From Candidatus Woesearchaeota archaeon (GTDB lineage Archaea; Nanobdellota; Nanobdellia; SCGC-AAA011-G17; GW2011-AR20): DNA of 38,537 nucleotides. This document shows positions 21,243 through 27,987 of the stretch, one piece after another. The translations under genes and the position numbers were made by a program. The stretch spans positions 1-38,537 of the forward strand of contig JACOZR010000036.1 in NCBI GenBank assembly GCA_016181245.1. Direction: 5' to 3'. The notes below the pieces were generated by a model. That model searched no databases. It saw only the letters and a program-made list of their open reading frames with translations, and was not told the DNA's origin. Within the stretch, counting starts at the first letter, position 1. Each line of letters starts with the position of its first letter.

Positions 21243-22451
21243 TTAGAAACTTTTCCCAGTAAGAATCTTAATTCTAGTGTCTCCAGGTCTTACTCTGGAA
21301 TCCATAGCAACTAGATATTTTAAGTTGCTTCTTTCAGCACTTAAAACAAGATTCCTGTCAATATAACCGTCAAAGACAACAGCATAAGCATTCTTTAAGT
21401 TTCTAATAGTCCCGCCTAATTCACTTGTAGGAACCTTACCAAGAATATCTAATTTCTCATCTAATATGAAAGCCCCCCTTGTTCCAACTAAATCATCTAG
21501 TAAAGATTTAAACTTTCTAGTTTCATCAGTTTGAACTGGCTTAACAGGTTCAGGTCTCTTAACAAATCTTTTGTCTTCTGTAGGGGCCTGTACATTTTCT
21601 GTAGCTCTTTCCTGAGTAATCTCAGGTCTTGGTACATGAGATCTTTCATAATGATGATTGGTATTTTCAAAAGTTTGAGCAAAGTCCATCTTAACCTGTT
21701 CAATAGTAACTCTGCTTCTCAAAGCCTTATGAATCTCTTTCTTAGTAATTTCTTCAACCTCTTTACCATCAGGGGCTTTTATCACATAGTCTAGTTCAAT
21801 ACCAGCATCAATCAAACCTTTTACAATAAGGTCTCCCCCCCTATCTCCATCTACAAAAGCAATCAAGACTTTCTGAGAACTTAAATTCCTAAGAGAATTA
21901 GGTATGCTTGTCCCATTCACTGCAAGAGCATTCTTAATGCCATGTTTAAGTAAATTCAAAACATCAGCTCTCCCTTCTACTAAAATAATCTCTTCACTCT
22001 CATCAATAGCAGGTCCAGCAGCTAATCTATCTGGTCCATATTCTAATACACTAGAAGTCAATTCTCTCAATAATTCTTTAGCTCTTTCAATAACAAAGTT
22101 TCTTTTAGAAATCCTAACATCTTCAATTTTCTCAACTTTGACTTTAGAATTACAAGGTCCTATCCTTTGTATAGTCTCCAAAGCAGCTGCAATAACAGCA
22201 GTTTCAGCTTTGTCTAAATTACTAGGGATAATTATCCCACCATTAGTCCTTCCATTCCTCGTTTCTAAATTGACCTCAATTCTGCCAATTCTTCCACTTC
22301 TCTGTAATTCTCTTAATTCAAGATCATTTCCTAACAACCCTTCTGTTTGCCCAAAAATGGCGCCTACAACATCAGGTTTTTCAACTACGCCTTCAGCGTT
22401 AATGACTGTATGAACTATATATTTTGCTCCTACAGGGCTTATTTTTGCCAT
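21243..22451 (-). CDS. dnaG: Archaeal DnaG primase-like protein
   Basis: 402 residues. The N-terminal domain (KYIVHTVINAEGVVEKPDVV, then GAIFGQTEGLLG) is specific to archaeal DnaG. The TOPRIM domain has Glu159 in EEIILVEGRADVL and the acidic loop AFVDGDRGGDL (residues 198-208), which bind metal and nucleotide. A Pro/Glu-rich linker (about 255-305) and a conserved C-terminal domain follow (FILDEKLDILGKVPTSELGG). In archaea this protein associates with the exosome as an RNA-binding cap and can also act as a primase. A GGGGGGAT stretch precedes the ATG. Confidence 0.96.
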   Translation of the reverse strand: MAKISPVGAKYIVHTVINAEGVVEKPDVVGAIFGQTEGLLGNDLELRELQRSGRIGRIEVNLETRNGRTNGGIIIPSNLDKAETAVIAAALETIQRIGPCNSKVKVEKIEDVRISKRNFVIERAKELLRELTSSVLEYGPDRLAAGPAIDESEEIILVEGRADVLNLLKHGIKNALAVNGTSIPNSLRNLSSQKVLIAFVDGDRGGDLIVKGLIDAGIELDYVIKAPDGKEVEEITKKEIHKALRSRVTIEQVKMDFAQTFENTNHHYERSHVPRPEITQERATENVQAPTEDKRFVKRPEPVKPVQTDETRKFKSLLDDLVGTRGAFILDEKLDILGKVPTSELGGTIRNLKNAYAVVFDGYIDRNLVLSAERSNLKYLVAMDSRVRPGDTRIKILTGKSF

Positions 22452-22628
22452 TTAAATCCCCCCAATCTAAGCCCTTCGAAACTATAGAACAAAGCCTCAA
22501 AAGGAAAGAAATATCCTATATTCTTTCTTTTTTGCCTAATTTACGGTAATTTTGATATTTTGATGATAAATGAAGGTTAATTAAGCTTTGTTTGATAGTT
22601 TAAAGGTAATTTGTATATCATGAATGTT

Positions 22629-22700
22629 GCCTGGAACACTAACTCTCAAGTTCATCGTGTTAGCCGTTGGCTTACTCCATTGAGTATTCTCATGCCAGGC
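22629..22700 (-). ncRNA. Cloverleaf-like structured non-coding RNA candidate
   Basis: A 72-base element in the 310-base gap upstream of dnaG. In plus-strand order it has closing stem GCCTGG/CCAGGC (22629-22634 with 22695-22700), a long arm AACAC/GTGTT capped by AACT-CTCA-AGTT, a small arm AGCC-GTT-GGCT, and a hairpin TACTC-CATT-GAGTA. This makes a four-way junction similar in size to a tRNA, but it lacks the TTCRA T-loop. The minus strand is preferred because TTTATATA lies 27 bases before the GCCTGG on that strand. On that strand ACA follows the closing stem by one base, as in H/ACA guides, though the branched interior does not fit a simple guide. I see nothing else in the gap. Confidence 0.55.
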
Positions 22701-22723
22701 TATAATTGAAAAGGTAGTATTCA

Positions 22724-22731
22724 TATATAAA
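22724..22731 (-). promoter_or_regulatory. TATA box for the 22629-22700 RNA
   Basis: On the minus strand TTTATATA is centred about 27 bases before position 22700, where the closing stem of the structured RNA begins. No protein start codon lies at that distance. Confidence 0.45.
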
Positions 22732-22761
22732 GATTTCTATGACTACTCTAAAAGAGCAAAA

Positions 22762-23253
22762 TTAGTCATATTTGACAGCTTTTAGGTATTTTTTGACTTC
22801 ATCAAAGATAGCGTAAGTCTCAGCTTTCAAATCTTTATGAATTTTATCAAAGTGTTGCTTAACAAGAAATTTATCAAATATCTCTCTAATAAACTTAGAA
22901 ACAGGATTTTTTTCCCAATTATCCTCATAGTCCTTGTAAACATAACTTTCAAATAGTATTGAAACATTGCCTTTCAATAAGCTCTTATTTCCAACCTTAA
23001 CATCTTCAAGTTTAGCACCTCTAAGGGTAACATCTATTATCATCTTTGTATAATCATCTACTTTTTTTTCAGAACTCCACTTGATGAAAATATTTTTTCC
23101 ATCCTCAAAATCTCTGTCATTATACTCTTTTTCAATAAAGTCATATCTTCTCTGAAAAAACCATTCCTTCATCAACCTATAGGTCTCTCTTAAGTCTATT
23201 AATCCTGCTTTCTTAATCATAATCCCGCTTATTACATAGTCTGTTTCAGCCAT
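22762..23253 (-). CDS. Tandem paralogue C of unknown function (163 aa)
   Basis: Third member of a set of three adjacent related genes (with 23284-23790 and 23792-24280). Shared features are an N-terminal MA start with a short beta strand, then a helix with Y-x-x-h-K-x-W-h (TYRLMKEWFFQRRYDF here), an acidic-basic loop, and a central strand region (YTKMIIDVTLRGAKL). A W-E-x-N/S-x segment (DNWEKNPVSKFIREIFDKFL) precedes the final helix. There are no membrane segments, metal motifs or Walker motifs. I do not recognise the family; similar sets may be typical of this archaeal lineage. Confidence 0.72.
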   Translation of the reverse strand: MAETDYVISGIMIKKAGLIDLRETYRLMKEWFFQRRYDFIEKEYNDRDFEDGKNIFIKWSSEKKVDDYTKMIIDVTLRGAKLEDVKVGNKSLLKGNVSILFESYVYKDYEDNWEKNPVSKFIREIFDKFLVKQHFDKIHKDLKAETYAIFDEVKKYLKAVKYD

Positions 23254-23283
23254 AATATTCTCAACCTTTTAGTATTATTAAAC

Positions 23284-23790
23284 TTATCTTGTCAACCCAA
23301 AGTTTTCTTTTACATGATCAATAAACTGATATAGCAAAGTATAGTAAACCACTTTATGCTCCTCTAGTCTTCTTCTTCCTATAAAATTAAAATAGATAGT
23401 ATCAATAAAACTGGATTTTTCCCAGTCAGGATTACCAGCACCAACCCACCCAGTAATTCTGATTTCAAAATCACCTTTATCTAATTTTCTCTTAATATCC
23501 CCTATCTGCACTTCAGCCTCACTCATCCCAAGAATTAAAAAAGTAACTTTCATATTATAGGAAAAATAGTTACTAATTTTTTTAGAACATTCCCAAGCTA
23601 TTTCTAAATTTTTAATTCCTCCAGCAAATCTTCTCTCAGTAAACTTCTTTTCTAAAGTTTTTTCATCAACAAACCCTCTGTCTTCCAACCATAGCTTCAT
23701 ATTCTTGTAAACATTAGCAAAGTCTGTAGTTCCTTGCCATCTAATTTTCAATCCTGTGCTTGGTGTTAAAGGCGCATCATGTACTGCCAT
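23284..23790 (-). CDS. Tandem paralogue B of unknown function (168 aa)
   Basis: Middle gene of the three-paralogue set. It has VYKNMKLWLEDRGFVDEKTL (the Y-x-x-h-K-x-W-h helix), a beta-rich middle (YNMKVTFLILGMSEAEVQIG), NPDWEKSSFIDTIYFNFIGR, and a C-terminal helix. I take ATG 23790 (Met-Ala-Val) because all three paralogues then start Met-Ala, and because it lies one base after the previous stop. An in-frame ATG at 23799 is possible. The three genes probably form one transcript. Confidence 0.72.
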   Translation of the reverse strand: MAVHDAPLTPSTGLKIRWQGTTDFANVYKNMKLWLEDRGFVDEKTLEKKFTERRFAGGIKNLEIAWECSKKISNYFSYNMKVTFLILGMSEAEVQIGDIKRKLDKGDFEIRITGWVGAGNPDWEKSSFIDTIYFNFIGRRRLEEHKVVYYTLLYQFIDHVKENFGLTR

Positions 23791-23791
23791 A

Positions 23792-24280
23792 TTAATCATA
23801 CATCTCCAATGTTTTTTTCATCTCACCTAGAAGCTCCATCATCTCGAAATATAAATTAGCTTCGTAATAACTCTTGATTTTATGTTTTATAAGAAAGTTA
23901 ACATAGAGATGAAATAAAAGTTGTTTAAATGGTGTATCCTGCCACTGATTTCTATAATCTAATTCCAAATAAGCCACAATATTAACCTTTACATGAGCAG
24001 TATACTTATTGCCTTTTTTCCTTAATCCCCTAACTAAAGCAAAAGTTTCTATATGAAACTCAACAAAATCATCTATTTTCTTATCTCCATCCAGTTTAAT
24101 CAGAAGTTCATTACCATGCCCCTTAACCTTTTCAGTGTTCTCTTTCTCAGTAAAAGTATAAAGCTTCTTATCAAACCAATCTTTTATTGTATGATAATAA
24201 AGTTGAAGATCAAAGTTGCCCTCTCTTACGATTACTATTCCATTACCTGGGGTAATCTCATCCTTCTTGGGTATGGCCAT
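23792..24280 (-). CDS. Tandem paralogue A of unknown function (162 aa)
   Basis: First gene of the set. Begins MAIPKKDEITPGNGIVIVRE and has LYYHTIKDWFDKKLYTFTEK (the shared Y-x-x-h-K-x-W-h helix), HIETFALVRGLRKKG, and a central Lys/Val-rich strand pair (YTAHVKVNIVAYLELDYRNQ). It also has W-Q-D-T-P-F before a helix (KQLLFHLYVNFLIKHKIKSY). Identity to the other two is low but the order of elements is the same, indicating old duplication with divergent roles, perhaps as subunits of one complex (inference). Confidence 0.72.
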   Translation of the reverse strand: MAIPKKDEITPGNGIVIVREGNFDLQLYYHTIKDWFDKKLYTFTEKENTEKVKGHGNELLIKLDGDKKIDDFVEFHIETFALVRGLRKKGNKYTAHVKVNIVAYLELDYRNQWQDTPFKQLLFHLYVNFLIKHKIKSYYEANLYFEMMELLGEMKKTLEMYD

Positions 24281-24356
24281 AGTATCAAAATCCTTCTGAA
24301 ATTAATAAAACTTTCCTTTCAAAATATATTTAAATACAAACACCAATTGTTTAAAA

Positions 24357-24761
24357 ATGAACGATTGTATCTTCTGTAAAATCGCAAAAAAAGAAATTCC
24401 CTCTTTTATAATAAATGAATCTAAGAATTTTTTAGCATTTCTAGACATTAATCCTAGAACAAAAGGTCACGTACTGGTCATTCCAAAAAAACACTGTACT
24501 AATTTAACAGACTTTCCTTCTTCTTTGGCTAAGGAATTAATTGATTTTTCAAAAGAAACAGCAAATAAAATATTGAAAACAGTAAAAACAACAGATTTCA
24601 ACTTCTCAATAAACAATGGAAAATTTTCAGGTCAAGAAGTTTTTCATGCTCATTTCCACATTATTCCTAGATTCAAAGATGATAAACTGGCTCAATGGCC
24701 AAAATCTCCCTCTAGCAATGAACTACTAAAAAAATTAGCTGAAGAAATAAAGCAAAAATAG
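24357..24761 (+). CDS. HIT-family nucleotide hydrolase/transferase
   Basis: 134 residues. The histidine triad H-x-H-x-H is at VFHAHFHIIP (His97, His99, His101), and the zinc-site Cys pair CIFCK is at residues 4-8. The DINPRTKGHVLVIPKKH block is the conserved nucleotide-binding beta hairpin. HIT (HINT branch) enzymes remove groups from AMP-linked substrates. The ATG lies in AAAATGAACG after a TTTAAATACA box (about 24329), fitting leaderless transcription. It is divergent from the three-paralogue operon. Confidence 0.92.
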   Translation: MNDCIFCKIAKKEIPSFIINESKNFLAFLDINPRTKGHVLVIPKKHCTNLTDFPSSLAKELIDFSKETANKILKTVKTTDFNFSINNGKFSGQEVFHAHFHIIPRFKDDKLAQWPKSPSSNELLKKLAEEIKQK

Positions 24762-24803
24762 TTTCAAAACCCTTTTAAAATCAAATATTTCTAAATTCAT
24801 AAA

Positions 24804-24877
24804 GCCTCTGTAGCTCAGCTCGGTAGAGCGTCGGTTTCATGAGCCGAATGTCGGGTGTTCAAATCGCCCCAGAGGCA
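24804..24877 (+). tRNA. tRNA-Met(CAT), probably elongator
   Basis: A complete, uninterrupted cloverleaf: acceptor GCCTCTG/CAGAGGC, D arm GCTC-AGCTCGGTA-GAGC, anticodon arm TCGGT-TTCATGA-GCCGA, T arm GGGTG-TTCAAAT-CGCCC, discriminator A. A G-C first pair and no run of three G-C pairs at the anticodon stem base argue against the initiator. A CAT anticodon can also belong to tRNA-Ile2 (lysidine/agmatidine type). TTTTAAAA at about 24774-24781 is 26 bases upstream, so the pre-tRNA may have no 5' leader. CCA is not encoded. Confidence 0.92.
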
Positions 24878-24878
24878 T

Positions 24879-25280
24879 TCAAACAAAGCATATATCCGGT
24901 ATGTCTTCAATTCTAGAGTGAACAGGTCTAAATCCATTTTCACTTAATGTACCCGCTAACATTTCTACAAGTTGATGAGATTCCTCAGTATCTCTTATGA
25001 TTTTTTGTCTCACACGAACCAAAACTCTTCCAGTAGATTTCTCTAAGTAAATATGAACATCACTACCCTCTAAAAAATTTGAACGAGAATAAACAAATTT
25101 CCTAGATGCATCAAGTACATAAGCTTCAATTTTAGCCTTGGACTCACTCATTTGTTGAGGAGTTAAAACAGGTTCACTTTCTAATCTCAAAATTTGTCTT
25201 ATAAGTAAATTAGGGTTTTCTAATCTATCAACAACATAAACACCTAAAGTATACTTTTCTCTATCTTTGAAATGTATCAT
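24879..25280 (-). CDS. Hypothetical protein (133 aa)
   Basis: Not recognised. Alpha/beta, starting MIHFKDREKYTLGVYVVDRL. The middle (VLTPQQMSESKAKIEAYVLD) is helical, and the C-terminal half has beta strands (DVHIYLEKSTGRVLVRVRQK). ATG 25280 is chosen because CTTATATATT (about 25311-25302) lies 26 bases upstream, consistent with leaderless transcription. Its stop is two bases from the convergent tRNA-Met, and an in-frame upstream TTG is unnecessary. Confidence 0.7.
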   Translation of the reverse strand: MIHFKDREKYTLGVYVVDRLENPNLLIRQILRLESEPVLTPQQMSESKAKIEAYVLDASRKFVYSRSNFLEGSDVHIYLEKSTGRVLVRVRQKIIRDTEESHQLVEMLAGTLSENGFRPVHSRIEDIPDICFV

Positions 25281-25327
25281 AAACAAAAGTAAAACAAAAA
25301 AATATATAAGAATTTGCTAAGAAATAT

Positions 25328-25680
25328 CTATTTTCTGCCTAAAGTTATCTCAATAGTGCTAACTCTTATACTTTTTCCTTCTTTATTTTGAAATTCTTCA
25401 CTATCTATCTTAATATTCTTAATATCTACAGTATTCTCTAAAAATCTTTTACAGGCAACTTCAGAAATGTCTACACATCTTGAAATAAACTTGCCTCTTC
25501 CCTTAATTACTACTTCCTTAGCCCCCTGTGTAGTAAACTGCATAACGACACCTGTTACGTAACTCTTGCTGAGAAAGCCTTGACTTAGCTCAGTTTCATG
25601 AACGGCTTTGCGCCTACGAATACGGTGTAGTCATCTGCAGATTTTCTTGTTTCTTGCGTTCCATAGTCTTCCTGTTCCAT
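25328..25680 (-). CDS. alba: Chromatin protein Alba, coding sequence split by a 32-base insert
   Basis: Two pieces of one Alba protein lie in different frames. Exon 1 (25680 to about 25595) reads MEQEDYGTQETRKSADDYTV, then FVGAKPFM. Exon 2 (25562-25328) continues YVTGVVMQFTTQGAKEVVIK, GRGKFISRCVDISEV, with the end RVSTIEITLGRK. Joined, these match Alba throughout: V-(Y/F)-h-G-x-KP-h-M-x-YV, EVVIKxRG, IS+xVD, STIEI. Without removal, translation stops at TAA 12 bases after the FM codons. Removing 32 bases gives a 106-residue protein with Asn or Ser between Met and Tyr. Alba binds DNA and RNA as dimers. GGAGG lies upstream of the ATG. Confidence 0.85.
25563..25594 (-). other. Putative mRNA intron in alba
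   Basis: 32 bases, not a multiple of three, with an in-frame TAA. The ends can slide by one to three bases because the flanks repeat GA. The insert contains CTGAG and CTCAG, which pair with each other. AACT at its 5' side can also pair with AGTT at the 3' junction, with GAG/CTC just inside. A relaxed bulge-helix-bulge shape is therefore possible. Archaeal pre-mRNA introns are known for cbf5 in Crenarchaeota. An insertion mutation is the alternative. Confidence 0.55.
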
Positions 25681-25784
25681 TTTAATCTGCCTCCAACATT
25701 TTTTGATTAAAGTCAAAGTCTACTGTATTGTCATAAATAACAAAGTCAAGAAAGTTTTTAAATGTTTTCTGGAAAAACAAAATC

Positions 25785-25834
25785 TTTATATATAACCGCA
25801 ATAAAGATTATAATAACCATAATAAAGGTTATAA
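25785..25834 (+). promoter_or_regulatory. Promoter with paired direct repeats before the MntA/HepT genes
   Basis: TTTATATATAA (25785-25795) is the TATA box. Two near-identical 14-base repeats follow, AATAAAGATTATAA (25800-25813) and AATAAAGGTTATAA (25821-25834), starting exactly 21 bases apart (two helix turns). They span the expected transcription start up to the base before ATG 25836. This geometry suits cooperative repressor binding and toxin-antitoxin autoregulation. Confidence 0.5.
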
Positions 25835-25835
25835 A

Positions 25836-26336
25836 ATGAATATTTTACAGTTTTTCAAAACAAATCAGAATGTAAGAAAGATATTTGGGATTAGAGAAAT
25901 TAAAATAATTGAAAAGCAGCTCCTTGGAATAAATTTAACACAATCAGAAAAAAATAGGCTCTCCAGAGATGTAAGAAAAAAGCTTGAATGCATTAAAGAA
26001 TTAGCAAGATTTTCTCAAGAATTTGAATTAAAAAAAGGAGTGGTAATAAAAGAAAGAATTCGAAGTACAAAAGAGATTATACTTGAAGATATTTTGTTTA
26101 AAAAAATAAAAAAGATTATGCTATATGGCTCAACAGTAGAAAATAAAAGAACCTATAAGTCAGATATAGACATAGCAATAGAATTCTCTAATATTAATAT
26201 AAAAGAAGCCACATTATTTAGAAAAAGAATCTTAGGCAGATCTTATTCAGATATAGACATTCAAGTTTATAACATTCTTCCAGAAAAAATAAAAAAAGAG
26301 ATTAATGCTACAAGCAAGATAATTTATCAAAAATAA
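25836..26336 (+). CDS. mntA: MntA-like nucleotidyltransferase antitoxin
   Basis: 166 residues. The N-terminal 85 residues form a basic helical region (NVRKIFGIREIKIIEKQLLG) that could bind DNA. The nucleotidyltransferase core follows: KIMLYGSTVENKRTYKSDID, then IAIEF, with the G-S motif and D-x-D metal ligands, and a third Asp in YSDIDIQV. In MntA/HepT modules this enzyme AMPylates and silences the HEPN toxin. The next gene, in overlapping frame, is a HepT homologue. The direct-repeat promoter suggests autoregulation. Confidence 0.82.
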   Translation: MNILQFFKTNQNVRKIFGIREIKIIEKQLLGINLTQSEKNRLSRDVRKKLECIKELARFSQEFELKKGVVIKERIRSTKEIILEDILFKKIKKIMLYGSTVENKRTYKSDIDIAIEFSNINIKEATLFRKRILGRSYSDIDIQVYNILPEKIKKEINATSKIIYQK

Positions 26337-26746
26337 GGATTCAAGATAAAATAGAGGAAATCGAGAAGTACATAGAAGAGCTAAGTGAAATACAGCCAGA
26401 AAGCTTCGAAGCTTATAAGAACGATTTCAAAACAAAAGCAGCATGTGAAAGGTACTTTGAAAAAATTATAGAATCAGTCGTTGATCTTGCATTTTTAGTA
26501 ATTAAAGAAAATAAACTCAAAATTCCTGAAGAGGATAAAGAAGCATTTGATGTACTGGCAAAAGGAGAGATAATCTCAAAGGACCTAGCTGAAAAATTAA
26601 AAGACGCAAAGGGCATGAGAAATCTTATAGCACATGAATACGGGAAAGTCGATGATGAAATAGTCTTTGAGTCAGTTACATCTGAGTTGAAAATAGACAC
26701 TGAAACTTTTGTAAAAAAAATTAAACAAACTATAAAAAAGAATTAG
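26333..26746 (+). CDS. hepT: HepT-like HEPN toxin (DUF86), non-AUG start
   Basis: About 137 residues (from ATA 26333). Helical, with KIEEIEKYIEELSEIQPESF, then FKTKAACERYFEKIIESVVD, and the HEPN signature RNLIAHEYGKVDDEIVF (R-x4-H-x-Y) near residue 100. This is the RNase active site of HepT toxins. There is no ATG, GTG or TTG near the 5' end; the frame is bounded upstream by TAA inside mntA. Translation probably begins at ATA 26333, overlapping the mntA stop, or ATT 26339. The use of such a codon, or of a missed upstream change, needs explanation. The stop overlaps eS17 by four bases. Confidence 0.78.
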   Translation: MRIQDKIEEIEKYIEELSEIQPESFEAYKNDFKTKAACERYFEKIIESVVDLAFLVIKENKLKIPEEDKEAFDVLAKGEIISKDLAEKLKDAKGMRNLIAHEYGKVDDEIVFESVTSELKIDTETFVKKIKQTIKKN

Positions 26747-26940
26747 CGACTCTTACCACCTTGCTTAGTCAATCTTGTAACATACCCAGTTATGACATTT
26801 CTAAGCTTCTTAGAAGGAAAATCTACAACTTTTTCAGTAAGTTTCTTATTTGCTTCAAAGTTATCAGTAAATCCATCTTTGTTATCTCTATAAGTCTTCA
26901 AAGCTATTCTTTTAACCAATGCTGTCTTAATTCTTCCCAT
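26743..26940 (-). CDS. rps17e: Ribosomal protein eS17
   Basis: 65 residues: MGRIKTALVKRIALKTYRDN at the start, the F-x-x-NFEANKKLTEKVVDF middle, and SKKLRNVITGYVTRLTKQ at the end. These match archaeal S17e (MGRI+x...F..+F..NK..v.....SKklRN.IAGYVTRL). It is a small-subunit protein. ATG 26940 is used; an in-frame TTG two codons earlier is not needed. It overlaps the convergent hepT stop by four bases. Confidence 0.94.
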   Translation of the reverse strand: MGRIKTALVKRIALKTYRDNKDGFTDNFEANKKLTEKVVDFPSKKLRNVITGYVTRLTKQGGKSR

Positions 26941-26961
26941 AAACAAATCCTAAAAAATAAG

Positions 26962-27987
26962 CTATTTAAGCTTTTCTAAAACCCATATCTCTCTTCTAAT
27001 CCAAGAATCCTTTAAGTCATAAACAACAGGATTCTGAACTTCTTCAAAAACACTAGACCTAAAACCAGCATCTTCCATTAAAGTTTCAAAATCCATTTCA
27101 ACATCTTTGCCAAATGCTTTTATTATAGGTACAATAATAACAACCTTTCCTTCAACAATTTTGTTAGCTTCTAGTAAAAATTGATAATACATTTTCCTTA
27201 ATTTCTTTATAACTCTATAAGCTTCCTTTTGAGAAGGTGTTTTCTTCCAATAAGGCCCTAAATAAGGCTCAGTAACGATAGTTTCAACCTTATTGAAATA
27301 AATACTTAACTTCTTAGCATCTCCCTTAATTAATTTAAATTTATTTTTAAGTGAAAATTCTTTTTTTACCCATTGAATGTTATGTTGTGCTTCATAAATA
27401 GATTTGTCAATTCCTAGAACATTAAATCCATTAAGCAGGCCTTCTTGTAATATTGTTCCACATCCGCAAAAAGGGTCTAATAACTCTTTCCTAGCCTGAC
27501 TCAAGTTTATTAAAATTTTAGCCAGTCTTATTGAAATAACTTTTTTTTCATCGAATTCAGGTCTGTTTTCATCTCTTGTTTTATACTTTTTTGGGTTAGA
27601 AACAGAAAAAATACGAAAAAGAGTTTTACTCATTTCGATAACTTCCAAATCAAAAGTTACCGGTTTACTATCATATTTTCTAAAAATACCCTTGATTCCT
27701 TCCTTTTTAAAAAGTTGTTTAAAAGAATCTTTAATTTTTTCACTTCCAAAAAAAGAATAAGTAACAGTATTCTCAGAAAATTTTAATTGATCCATAGAAA
27801 ATTCTTTTCCAATTTTAATAACACCGCCAAAATTATCAGCAGTAAAGGCAAAAGAATTAATATCTAATACTAAGAATTCATTGTTACGAGAAACAAATTC
27901 ATATTTTATATCTCTAGCTTTAAGAAAACTAATTACTTCTAGAAAGCTTAATTCTCTATCTCTTCCTAAAACAAAAACGTATCTCAT
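26962..27987 (-). CDS. THUMP-type tRNA guanine-N2 methyltransferase (Trm11/TrmG10 family)
   Basis: 341 residues. The N-terminal 150 residues (MRYVFVLGRDRELSFLEVIS...) match the NFLD/THUMP region of Trm11-type enzymes, which binds tRNA. The catalytic part has the SAM-binding LLDPFCGCGTILQEGLLNGF (about residues 165-184), VLGIDKS, and motif IV TEPYLGPYW in place of the more common D/N-PPY. The expected product is N2-methylguanosine at position 10 of tRNA. It overlaps trhO by four bases, giving a tRNA-modification gene pair. Confidence 0.87.
   Translation of the reverse strand: MRYVFVLGRDRELSFLEVISFLKARDIKYEFVSRNNEFLVLDINSFAFTADNFGGVIKIGKEFSMDQLKFSENTVTYSFFGSEKIKDSFKQLFKKEGIKGIFRKYDSKPVTFDLEVIEMSKTLFRIFSVSNPKKYKTRDENRPEFDEKKVISIRLAKILINLSQARKELLDPFCGCGTILQEGLLNGFNVLGIDKSIYEAQHNIQWVKKEFSLKNKFKLIKGDAKKLSIYFNKVETIVTEPYLGPYWKKTPSQKEAYRVIKKLRKMYYQFLLEANKIVEGKVVIIVPIIKAFGKDVEMDFETLMEDAGFRSSVFEEVQNPVVYDLKDSWIRREIWVLEKLK

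Noticed and set aside
21904-22413. 169-codon open frame opposite dnaG
   Set aside because: Shadow of the conserved dnaG frame, with Ser/Leu/Pro-rich implausible translation.
22629-22700. Ordinary tRNA gene
   Set aside because: No TTCRA T-loop, and the arm sizes do not match D, anticodon and T arms on either strand.
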